From NCBI GenBank assembly GCA_017883075.1, contig JADGOI010000014.1, positions 1-34,714 on the forward strand: a DNA stretch of 34,714 nt. Direction: 5' to 3'. Below, piece after piece: positions 8,080-15,321 of this stretch. The notes under the pieces were generated by a model. That model ran no database searches and had not been told where the DNA came from. It saw only the letters and a program-made list of their open reading frames with translations. Within the stretch, counting starts at the first letter, position 1. Every line of letters starts with the position of its first letter. The stretch is from Acidimicrobiales bacterium (lineage in GTDB: Bacteria; Actinomycetota; Acidimicrobiia; Acidimicrobiales; RAAP-2). The translations under genes and the position numbers were made by a program.

Positions 8080-8693
8080 GGCGTCGCCGTCTTGGTGGTC
8101 AGGACAGCTGCCCAGTGGCGCAGAGACGCAAGCGACTGGGCCCCGAACGCCGCATGGACCACCCGGCCGTTCGAGTCGAGGAAGTAGGTGACCGGCAGAG
8201 CATTCAGGAGATAGGAAGTCGCCACGGTTGCGTCACCGTCGACGGCGACGGGATAGGAGGCCTTGGCACCAGCGAGGAGAGTCTGGGCGGCCGATCCGTT
8301 GGAGTCATTCGAATCGACTCCGATGATGGCCACCCGTCCGGCCGACTGAGCGGACAACGCTGCAAATGCGGAGAGTTCGGCCTGGCAATTCCGACACCAC
8401 GAGGCGAAGAAGTTGACGATGGTCGGCTCCCCTCTGGTACCCGCCAGTGAGACCGGTGGCCCCCCACCCAGGCGGGGAAGGACAAAGGCGGGTGCCTCGC
8501 TGCCGATTGCGAGTGTCGCCGGTGGCGTCACCGGGTAGGACACCGAGCGCTGGCTGTGCGGTCGGGTCGCCACGTAGGCGATGAAGCCGATGAGGAAGAG
8601 CGCCGCCAACGCTGCCAGCAATTTCCATACTTGCTCGCCTTTCTTGACCGGCGTCTTCTCGGAGGTCGATCCGGGCTGTTCGGTGAGCATCAT
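8076..8693 (-). CDS. TlpA-like membrane-anchored thioredoxin
   Basis: About 205 residues starting at one of two adjacent ATGs (8693 or 8690). An upstream in-frame start at 8894 would add an arginine-rich stretch that does not look like protein, so it is not used. A membrane helix lies at about 24-43. The extracytoplasmic redoxin domain carries the WCRNC active site (Cys100, Cys103) and a conserved cis-proline region LPVTYFLD. In known systems TlpA reduces the cysteines of Sco and of CuA before copper loading. The gene overlaps sco by 4 bases, which supports the same role here. Confidence 0.87.
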   Translation of the reverse strand: MMLTEQPGSTSEKTPVKKGEQVWKLLAALAALFLIGFIAYVATRPHSQRSVSYPVTPPATLAIGSEAPAFVLPRLGGGPPVSLAGTRGEPTIVNFFASWCRNCQAELSAFAALSAQSAGRVAIIGVDSNDSNGSAAQTLLAGAKASYPVAVDGDATVATSYLLNALPVTYFLDSNGRVVHAAFGAQSLASLRHWAAVLTTKTATP

Positions 8694-8846
8694 CGAGCTG
8701 TCTTCGAAACCGAGGATGAGGTCGTTCGGCGCCCACGTCGGCCGCAACGTAGAGCATCGCAAGGCCGGCCGTGGAGGAGCGCACCCGGTTCGTTCACCAC
8801 GATGATCCGGAATTCGCACAGTACTGCGGACGTCGATAAGGCGGGC

Positions 8847-8898
8847 AGCGGTGAGGATCGGTGCGGTGGCGACAGAGGTGAAGGCGATCCTCACCGCT
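8847..8898. repeat. Perfect 14-bp inverted repeat with 24-base loop
   Basis: AGCGGTGAGGATCG at 8847-8860 and its exact complement CGATCCTCACCGCT at 8885-8898. It lies about 155-205 bases upstream of the TlpA start on the minus strand. A second, shorter hairpin (GCTCGC 8896-8901 with GCGAGC 8912-8917) shares three bases with the right arm, so the two stems cannot be complete at the same time. No T-run flanks it. Confidence 0.65.
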
Positions 8899-9387
8899 CG
8901 CGCGGGTGCCAGCGAGCCGAGCCATGAGGTTTGGTCGTGTCCAAATCACCTGGTGCACCCGAATCCATTTGTCGGCGACAACGGTGCCGGTGTCGCATGT
9001 GGGCTTCGATCAGATCCCTGTGACAAAGCACGTCCAACGGTCTAGCACTGGGGCTTGCTCCCGGATTCGCTCAGAAGGGCATGTGGGAATTGCGATGCGC
9101 CGGGAGGGGACTTGCCGCATCTCGGTGGGCCAGCCGCGTCCAAGCCAGGTCGTCGGGCGGTTCGTGCTGGTAGTGATGTGACGGCGACCGGTGGTACTGG
9201 TTCAACAGCTGTCATTTCGGAATCACACTGCCAGCAGATTAGTCGTGGCGCTGCAACAATGCCGGTAGCCCCAAAAGGCCATGCCTCAGTATGCGAACCG
9301 GTCAGAATCCGAAGTCCTGCCTCTGGTTGACCCGGACGCTGCATGGTCGCCGAGCCAACCCTCTCCCATGCCGAGCCCGGGTCGATC

Positions 9388-9411
9388 CGGTGCCGATCCG
9401 ATTCGGCATCG
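9388..9411. promoter_or_regulatory. Imperfect palindrome upstream of the sulfatase gene
   Basis: Nine-base arms (9388-9396 and 9403-9411) around a 6-base centre, perfect over TGCCGA/TCGGCA and with one G-T pair further out. It lies about 145 bases before the sulfatase ATG. Size and symmetry would suit a dimeric repressor operator, but no regulator gene is adjacent. Confidence 0.25.
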
Positions 9412-9553
9412 ACAAGGTGAGCCGGGCGATCCGACAACAGGCCTGTAGGCTGCCGTTCGTTCGATGGCGACAGCCAGCAAACTCGGTAAAGGGTGACGTC
9501 ATGTCCCGGCCGTCGTGGGGATGGGTGCGTGAACCCGGTTGGAGGGACGACCC

Positions 9554-11179
9554 ATGGCCCGCAACATCCTGCTCATCACCAGTGACCAGCAACGGTATGA
9601 CTCGCTCGGCTGCAACGGCGGAACCGTGGCCCGCACGCCGGTCATCGACGCCCTGGCCGCCGGTGGCGTGAACTACCAGCGGGCCTACAACCAGAACACC
9701 GTGTGCATGCCGGCCCGGTCGACCATTCTCACCGGTCAGTACCCGCGCACCCACGGAGTGATCGCCAATGGCGTACCGCTGCCGGTCGACGCCCCCAGCG
9801 TAAGCGCCTACCTCGGCGACAACGGCGGCTATCGCACCGCGCTGTTGGGCAAGGCCCACTTCGAACCGGGTTTCGACCTGGGAGGAAAGTGGGAGGAGAA
9901 CAATCGGGCCCGGCGGGGCGACACAGGTCCCTGGCGGGGATTCGATCGCTCGATACAGGCCATGCACACTCCGGCGGTAACCGTGCCCAGCTTCGATGAC
10001 GGTCCGGATCGGGTGGTCCCCGTGGCGCATTACGGGCGCTGGCTGGTCGACAACCATCCCGAATACGTGGATGGGTTCGCCAGCCTGCTCAGTGCCGAAG
10101 GTGGTGGTGACACCGGTGCTCCCGAAACGAAGAACAACCCCATTCCGACGGCCTCCTACCATACCGATTGGATCGCGGATCTGGCGGTGGAGTGGCTCGG
10201 AGGCCTCGATGACAGCGCCCCCTGGTTCTGCTGGGTGAGCTTCCCTGATCCGCATCATCCCTGGGACCCACCGGCATCGGAGCTCGACCGGGTGCCGTGG
10301 CAGGATCTTTCGTTGCCGCCCGGCCACCCCGGCTCAGAAGACGAGATCCGTCGCATCCTCGGGGCCAAGCCCGCGCACTGGCTGGGCTACTACGACGGCA
10401 CCTGGCAGAACCGGGAGGGAGGACCGGCCACCTTTGTGCCCTCGTCGCTCACCGATGATCAGATCCGTGAAGTGAATGCCAAGACCCACGTGATGAACGA
10501 GCTGATCGACGAGGCGTGCGGACGGATCCTTTCCACTGTGGCGGCAAAGGGCTGGGAGTCCAATACCGATGTGCTGTTCACTACCGACCATGGCGAGCTC
10601 CAAGGCGACATGGGTCTGCTCTACAAGGGCCCCTACCACGTGGATGCACTGATGCGGTTGCCACTGGTGTGGCGTCCGGCACCGTCGGCCTGCGTGTCAC
10701 CGGCGGTCGTCCCCGAACCGGTGGGCCAGGTCGACATAGCGCCGACCTTGTGCGCCATCGCCGGTCTGCCCGTCCCCGAGTGGATGGAAGGACTGCCGTT
10801 GCCGGAGTCTTCTGCGGAGGCAAGAGGCCAGGAGCGTGAACGCGTGCTGTGTGAATGGGATAGCCAGTTCCCCGGATACGGCATGCACCTGCGGTCGATC
10901 GTCCGTGACGGTTGGCTGTGCACCGTCTATGAGGAGAGCACCGACGGGAAACCGAACGGACTCGAAAAGGTGATGGGTGCCGCGGTACTCCGCCCGAGCG
11001 GCGTTCACTACCAGGGTGACGAGGGTGAGCTCTACCGGCTGGACGACGATCCGTGGCAGTGGGAGAACCGATGGAGCGAGCCGTCCATCCGCGCTGTGCG
11101 CGATGACCTGGTGGCCGATCTGTACGCAGCCCTGCCTGAGGGCCGCAGCCAACCTCTCGAAGTGGAGGCACCGGCCTAG
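9554..11179 (+). CDS. Sulfatase-family hydrolase (alkaline phosphatase superfamily)
   Basis: 541 residues. ATG at 9554 is preceded by GGAGGGA with good spacing; an in-frame TTG 15 bases earlier is less likely. The N-terminal metal site ITSDQQRYDSLG is present. The sulfatase signature C-x-P-x-R is at Cys51 in CMPARSTILTGQYPRTHG; Cys51 would need conversion to formylglycine. A second metal site is TTDHGELQGDMGLLYKG. No signal peptide is seen, so it acts in the cytoplasm. The family includes sulfatases and phosphonate monoester hydrolases, and the substrate cannot be chosen here. No formylglycine-generating enzyme gene is in the window. It stands alone, with long spacers on both sides. Confidence 0.88.
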   Translation: MARNILLITSDQQRYDSLGCNGGTVARTPVIDALAAGGVNYQRAYNQNTVCMPARSTILTGQYPRTHGVIANGVPLPVDAPSVSAYLGDNGGYRTALLGKAHFEPGFDLGGKWEENNRARRGDTGPWRGFDRSIQAMHTPAVTVPSFDDGPDRVVPVAHYGRWLVDNHPEYVDGFASLLSAEGGGDTGAPETKNNPIPTASYHTDWIADLAVEWLGGLDDSAPWFCWVSFPDPHHPWDPPASELDRVPWQDLSLPPGHPGSEDEIRRILGAKPAHWLGYYDGTWQNREGGPATFVPSSLTDDQIREVNAKTHVMNELIDEACGRILSTVAAKGWESNTDVLFTTDHGELQGDMGLLYKGPYHVDALMRLPLVWRPAPSACVSPAVVPEPVGQVDIAPTLCAIAGLPVPEWMEGLPLPESSAEARGQERERVLCEWDSQFPGYGMHLRSIVRDGWLCTVYEESTDGKPNGLEKVMGAAVLRPSGVHYQGDEGELYRLDDDPWQWENRWSEPSIRAVRDDLVADLYAALPEGRSQPLEVEAPA

Positions 11180-11654
11180 ACGATGATGGGGAGGTGGTGC
11201 CCGGTCACCCGGGCCCGGTAGTCAACCTGGTCTCACCTGTCCCGAGGACCTGGCCAAGGGTCCCGCGGTCCCGCGGTTCATCCAGGTGCTACCAGCGAGC
11301 GGTCGCCCGAAAGCCCACGGTCGGCATCGGCAGCGGTGAGCCCCGTGCTCGGGGGCGGGTGGCTCATCGAACGCCGCGGGCGTCTTGAACCATCACCGCC
11401 AACAGCCGTTCGACGACAGTCACGGGTTCGCGGGCCGGGGCCCGGCAAGCAGTTGGGAGCCGAGTCGGGCCTTGTTCGTCACCTCTCTGCGCTTCCATCA
11501 GTGGAGACGAGGGTGAATTTGCGGATCCGCTGGGATCGGGCATCCTTGCAGTATGGACGGCGAACGGGTCTGCCAACCAGACTGACGCCGCCGACCACCG
11601 ATGGAGTCGCCCCCACCCGTCCGATTCCGCCGAGCCAACCAGAGAGAAGAGGCC
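11180..11654. other. 475-base gene-free stretch after the sulfatase gene
   Basis: No convincing gene on either strand. It contains a GC-rich hairpin just after the sulfatase stop (11199-11214) and a tandem TCCCGCGG pair at 11261-11276. The last 20 bases hold the ribosome site of the next gene. Small frames here are arginine-rich and lack ribosome sites. Confidence 0.55.
11199..11214 (+). terminator. Possible GC-rich hairpin terminator
   Basis: GCCCGG, a 4-base loop TCAC, then CCGGGC, 20 bases after the sulfatase stop. There is no following T-run, so at best it is an atypical intrinsic terminator of the kind seen in high-GC genomes. Confidence 0.3.
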
Positions 11655-12806
11655 ATGCGTACAGCTATCACGGATCTACTTGACATCGAGTTCCCGATCT
11701 TTGCTTTTTCCCACTGCCGCGATGTTGTCGCCGCGGTTACCAAGGCCGGTGGGCTGGGAGTCCTGGGTGCAGTGGCCCACTCCCCGAAGCAGTTGGAGAT
11801 CGACCTCCGTTGGATCGAGGAGGAGGTCGGGGACCGGCCCTATGGCGTGGATCTCATCGTCCCGGCGAAGTACGCCGGCGACGAGGCGGGTGGCTACACC
11901 ATGGACGACATCCGCAGCCTCATCCCGGCTGAGCACCAGGCATTCATCGACGACATCCTCGCCCGCTACGAGGTCCCTGACCTACCTGCCGGTGACGAGT
12001 CCGCCGCCGGTCGGGGCATCGGGAACACCAACGGAACCGCGGCGCCGTTTTCCGCCGCCGCCGCCGGTCCTCAACTCGAGATCGCCTTGGCCCATCGGAC
12101 CGCGTTCGTGGCCAATGCCCTCGGGCCTCCCCCGAAGTTCCTGATCGACCGGGTCAAGGCCGAGGGCCGATTGGTCGGTGCCCTGGCCGGCAAGGCGGTC
12201 CACGCCGAACGTCATGTGCAGGCCGGAGTCGACATCATCATCGCCCAAGGGTACGAAGCCGGCGGTCACACCGGAGAGATCGGATCGATGGTCCTCATCC
12301 CCGAGGTGGTCGACGCGGTCGCCCCTGTTCCGGTGCTCGGAGCCGGGGGAATCGGGCGTGGGCGCCAGATGGCGGCAGCCATGGCCCTCGGAGCGCAGGG
12401 GGTCTGGTGTGGCTCGGTGTGGCTCACCACCGACGAGGCCGAGACCCATCCGACGGTGAAGAAGAAGATGCTGGCCGCCACATCGGCCGACACCCTGCGA
12501 TCCCGATCGCTCACCGGCAAGCATGCCCGCATGCTCAAGTCGGCATGGACCGAGGAGTGGGAGCGGGCCGACACGCCCGATCCACTCGGGATGCCGCTAC
12601 AGCCCATCCTGAGCTCCGAGGCCCAGCGACGGATCAATCGCGGGGCCCACATGCCCGGATCCGGTGCCGAGAAGTTGGCGAACTACTTCGTCGGCCAGAT
12701 CGTCGGCGCCATGAACCAACCGAAGACGGCGGCGCAAGTCGTCTTCGAGATGATCGAGGAGTTCATCGACGCCTCCCAGAGCCTTGCCCATCAACTCGAG
12801 ACCTGA
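11655..12806 (+). CDS. Nitronate monooxygenase-like FMN protein
   Basis: 383 residues from the ATG at 11655, preceded by the purine-rich AGAGAAGAGG; the frame extends upstream to 11601 but without motifs. It is a TIM-barrel flavoprotein: the N-terminus IEFPIFAF...VVAAVTKAGGLGVLGA and the phosphate-binding segment GYEAGGHTGEIGSM...VPVLGAGGIGRG match the nitronate monooxygenase/2-nitropropane dioxygenase family. The conserved histidine of that family is in AGGHTG. A low-complexity loop rich in Ala, Asn and Gly (about 118-136) interrupts the barrel. Members near acyl-CoA genes often act on unknown substrates, including enoyl compounds, so the nitronate reaction is not certain. It is followed after 153 bases by the acyl-CoA dehydrogenase. 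Confidence 0.82.
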   Translation: MRTAITDLLDIEFPIFAFSHCRDVVAAVTKAGGLGVLGAVAHSPKQLEIDLRWIEEEVGDRPYGVDLIVPAKYAGDEAGGYTMDDIRSLIPAEHQAFIDDILARYEVPDLPAGDESAAGRGIGNTNGTAAPFSAAAAGPQLEIALAHRTAFVANALGPPPKFLIDRVKAEGRLVGALAGKAVHAERHVQAGVDIIIAQGYEAGGHTGEIGSMVLIPEVVDAVAPVPVLGAGGIGRGRQMAAAMALGAQGVWCGSVWLTTDEAETHPTVKKKMLAATSADTLRSRSLTGKHARMLKSAWTEEWERADTPDPLGMPLQPILSSEAQRRINRGAHMPGSGAEKLANYFVGQIVGAMNQPKTAAQVVFEMIEEFIDASQSLAHQLET

Positions 12807-12882
12807 CAGTCCGGTCCCTGGTAGGGGCCGGGTCTGCTCACGCCCTGACGGTCTCCCGGCCGGCCGGATGGCTGTCCCCGGT

Positions 12883-12911
12883 TTTCCATTCAGCGGAACC
12901 GCTGTGATAAT
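12883..12911 (+). promoter_or_regulatory. Putative extended -10 promoter for the acyl-CoA gene cluster
   Basis: TTTCCA at 12883-12888, a 17-base spacer, and GATAAT at 12906-12911 with TG one base before it (12903-12904), the extended -10 pattern. Transcription would begin near 12918, about 40 bases before the GTG of the acyl-CoA dehydrogenase. Confidence 0.45.
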
Positions 12912-12959
12912 ACGCAGTGACGCCAGAGGCAACGCTCTGATCTACGCCGTGGGGGGCCC

Positions 12960-14315
12960 GTGACCGACACTGCAAACATCGACTCGACCGACCAGGTCAT
13001 CGCCGAACTGGGCGACTGGTTGTCGTCCAACTGGGACCCGGATCTCACCGTGGGAGCCTGGTGGGAACGACTGGGTCTGGCCTGCTGGTCGGCCCCGACA
13101 CTCCCGGCCAACGCCTACGGCCGGGGGCTCTCCCGCAATGACGCGGTGCGGGTGGCCCAGGAGATCGATCGTTTCGGTGCCCTCGGTGCCCCGGCCGGTC
13201 TCGGGCTCCTACTGGCGGCCCCGACCATCGCCACCCATGGCACCCAGGAGCAGATCGACACCTTTGTCCGTGACATCGTCACCGGGCAGAAGTCGTGGTG
13301 CCAGCTGTTCAGTGAGCCGGCGGCCGGTTCGGATCTGGCCGGCTTGCAGACCAGGGCCATCCGAGACGGTGACGAATGGATCGTGAATGGTCAGAAGGTC
13401 TGGACGTCGGGAGGGCAACACGCCAACCTCGGCATGCTGATGGCCCGCACCAACCCCGAGGTGCCCAAGCACCAGGGGATCACCTACTTTGCCATCGAGA
13501 TGATCCAGCCCGGAGTGGAGATACGTCCGCTCAAGGAGATGACCGGACGGGCATTGTTCAATGAGGTCTTCATGACCGACGCCCGGGTGGCCAACGATGC
13601 ACTGATCGGTGGGGAGAACAACGGCTGGGCAGTGGCGAATACGACCCTGGCCAACGAACGGGCCGGTCTGGGCTCGGGGGGAGGGAGCGGTGCCGGTGGC
13701 GCCGCTCTTCCCGGGACAGTGGGTGGCGCCCTCGACGGTCGGGCCGGTGACTTTGCCTCCGTCAAGGGTGGGAAGAAGAGCAACGGCTCGGCCAAGTCGA
13801 AGAAGGGTGGTGGGGACGCGGCCATGGTGCAGGCCCTGGCCGGGGGCACCAAGCTCCTGGTGGACCTGGCCAAGAGCAACGGTACGGCCGCCGATCCCAA
13901 GGTCCGCCAAGGCCTGGCCCAGCTCTACACCTGGGGTGAGCTCGGACGGTTCAACGGGTTGCGGCTGAAGGCGGCCAAAGCCAGCGGCAGCGATATCCCG
14001 GGCATGCCCAACATCTCCAAGCTCTCGATGAGTCACATCATGCGGCTCTCCCGCGATCTCGGCCTGCAGATCTCCGGGGCGGCCGGGATGTTGCACGGCT
14101 ACAACCAGAAGGACCGCGAGGCGGTGGCGGCGGCGACCGGGAACCCGCTGGTCGGTTTCGTGACCGAAATGGCGATGTTTGCCCAGGCTCCCTCCATCTA
14201 CGGGGGTACCGACCAGGTCCAGAGGAACATCATCGGAGAGCGCGTCCTCGGACTGCCCAAAGAGCCCAACAACGATCGCACCACTCCGTTCTCGGAGCTT
14301 CCCAAAAACGTCTGA
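12960..14315 (+). CDS. Acyl-CoA dehydrogenase, FadE type, with low-complexity insert
   Basis: 451 residues from GTG. Flavoenzyme introducing an alpha-beta double bond into an acyl-CoA. The FAD/substrate motifs are clear: CQLFSEPAAGSDLAGLQT (114-131), WIVNGQKVWTSGGQHA (140-155) and, near the end, SIYGGTDQVQRNIIGERVLGLP. The catalytic glutamate used by medium-chain enzymes in Y-E-G-T is glycine here (YGGT), so the base must lie elsewhere or in a partner subunit. Residues about 237-288 are a Gly/Ser/Lys/Ala-rich insert between the beta domain and the C-terminal helices. Steroid-degrading actinobacteria use FadE pairs in which only one subunit is catalytic; no partner is adjacent here. It leads a cluster of acyl-CoA genes. 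Confidence 0.88.
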   Translation: MTDTANIDSTDQVIAELGDWLSSNWDPDLTVGAWWERLGLACWSAPTLPANAYGRGLSRNDAVRVAQEIDRFGALGAPAGLGLLLAAPTIATHGTQEQIDTFVRDIVTGQKSWCQLFSEPAAGSDLAGLQTRAIRDGDEWIVNGQKVWTSGGQHANLGMLMARTNPEVPKHQGITYFAIEMIQPGVEIRPLKEMTGRALFNEVFMTDARVANDALIGGENNGWAVANTTLANERAGLGSGGGSGAGGAALPGTVGGALDGRAGDFASVKGGKKSNGSAKSKKGGGDAAMVQALAGGTKLLVDLAKSNGTAADPKVRQGLAQLYTWGELGRFNGLRLKAAKASGSDIPGMPNISKLSMSHIMRLSRDLGLQISGAAGMLHGYNQKDREAVAAATGNPLVGFVTEMAMFAQAPSIYGGTDQVQRNIIGERVLGLPKEPNNDRTTPFSELPKNV

Positions 14316-14369
14316 TCCGATCGTGGGTTCGGGCATGCACGACGCCTGCCCCACCTGATCCATGCATTT

Positions 14370-14397
14370 CGTAACCACCAAGACGTAACCACCAAGA
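14370..14397 (+). repeat. Tandem 14-bp direct repeat in front of the SDR gene
   Basis: Two perfect head-to-tail copies of CGTAACCACCAAGA (14370-14383 and 14384-14397). The second copy runs directly into the AGGAGAG ribosome site of the gene starting at 14407. It looks like a recent tandem duplication in the leader. Confidence 0.75.
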
Positions 14398-14406
14398 GGA
14401 GAGAAC

Positions 14407-15321
14407 ATGTCAGGAATCTGTGACGGCCGAGTGGTCATCATCACCGGCGCAGGGCGCGGTATCGGCCGGGGCCATGCCATCGAGTTCGCCCGGCAGGGCG
14501 CCAAGGTCGTGGTGAACGACCTTGGCGCCGAAGTGGACGGGAGTGGCAGCTCGGCGGGACCTGCCGGCGAAGTGGTGGAAGAGATCCGCGGCATGGGTGG
14601 CGAGGCCATCGCCAACGGGGAGGACATCTCTGACGCGGACGGGGCGAAGCGTCTCATCGATGCGGCCATCGAGACATACGGCGGACTGGATGTGCTCGTC
14701 AACAACGCCGGCATCCTGCGGGACCGGATGCTCGTCAATATGACGGTCGACGAATTCGATGCGGTCATCCGGGTGCACCTGCGGGGGACATTCGCGCCGA
14801 TGCGTTGGGCTGCCAGCTACTGGAGGGACCGAGCCAAGGCGGGACAGGCCAACGATGCCCGGATCATCAACACCACCTCGCCTTCCGGCATCTACGGGAA
14901 CGTCGGGCAGACCAACTACGGGGCGGCCAAGGCGGGTATCGCCTCGATGACCGTCATTGCCGCCATGGAGCTCGGCCGCTATGGCGTCACCGTCAATGCC
15001 ATCGCCCCCGCCGCCCTCACCCGGATGACCGAAAACCTGGGGATGGGCCAGCCGACCGAGCGGAAGCCCGACGAGTTCGAACCCAATGATCCCGACAACA
15101 TCGCTCCGTTGGTCGTCTGGTTGGGTAGCCCCGAGTCCAAGGACATCACCGGCCGGGTGTTCAATGTCTTCGGCGGCCATATCTCGGTGGCCGAAGGGTG
15201 GGTGGCCGGTCCCGGTGCCGACAAGGATGATCGTTGGGACAGTGCCGAACTCGGTTCTGTGATCCCTGATCTGGTGGCCAAGGCCGCCCCGAACGCCAAT
15301 ATGTTCGGTCGCCGGGGGTGA
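14407..15321 (+). CDS. SDR oxidoreductase, MFE-2/17-beta-HSD4-like 3-hydroxyacyl-CoA dehydrogenase
   Basis: 304 residues with a strong AGGAGAG site before the ATG. Classical Rossmann SDR: TGAGRGIG cofactor motif (14-21), NDLG at the end of beta 2, NNAG, a catalytic Ser in TTSPSGIYG, and Tyr/Lys in NYGAAK. The 304-residue length, with a C-terminal extension past the Rossmann fold, resembles the dehydrogenase unit of peroxisomal multifunctional enzyme 2 and its actinobacterial relatives, which oxidise 3-hydroxyacyl-CoA of branched or steroid side chains. It follows the acyl-CoA dehydrogenase, and its stop overlaps the next start (GTGA). The substrate class is inferred. Confidence 0.87.
   Translation: MSGICDGRVVIITGAGRGIGRGHAIEFARQGAKVVVNDLGAEVDGSGSSAGPAGEVVEEIRGMGGEAIANGEDISDADGAKRLIDAAIETYGGLDVLVNNAGILRDRMLVNMTVDEFDAVIRVHLRGTFAPMRWAASYWRDRAKAGQANDARIINTTSPSGIYGNVGQTNYGAAKAGIASMTVIAAMELGRYGVTVNAIAPAALTRMTENLGMGQPTERKPDEFEPNDPDNIAPLVVWLGSPESKDITGRVFNVFGGHISVAEGWVAGPGADKDDRWDSAELGSVIPDLVAKAAPNANMFGRRG

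Larger units (their letters stand above)
8694..9553. other. 860-base gene-free stretch
   Basis: No frame on either strand here has recognisable motifs, a good ribosome site and a plausible composition together. The stretch lies between the divergently transcribed TlpA-sco operon and the sulfatase gene, so it should hold both promoters. It contains the 14-bp inverted repeat at 8847-8898 and an imperfect palindrome at 9388-9411. Short frames such as 9042-9437 on the minus strand are rich in Arg, Pro and Ser and look like noise. Confidence 0.6.

Noticed and set aside
8694-8894. Longer N-terminus for the TlpA-like protein
   Set aside because: It would place a non-hydrophobic, arginine-rich stretch before the membrane anchor and run through the 14-bp inverted repeat.
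9042-9437. A 131-codon minus-strand frame in the gene-free stretch
   Set aside because: It has no recognised motif or ribosome site, and its composition is like other out-of-frame translations here.
13209-14768. A 519-codon open frame on the minus strand opposite the acyl-CoA dehydrogenase and SDR genes
   Set aside because: It has no motifs and mirrors two well-supported genes. Long antisense frames are expected at this GC content.
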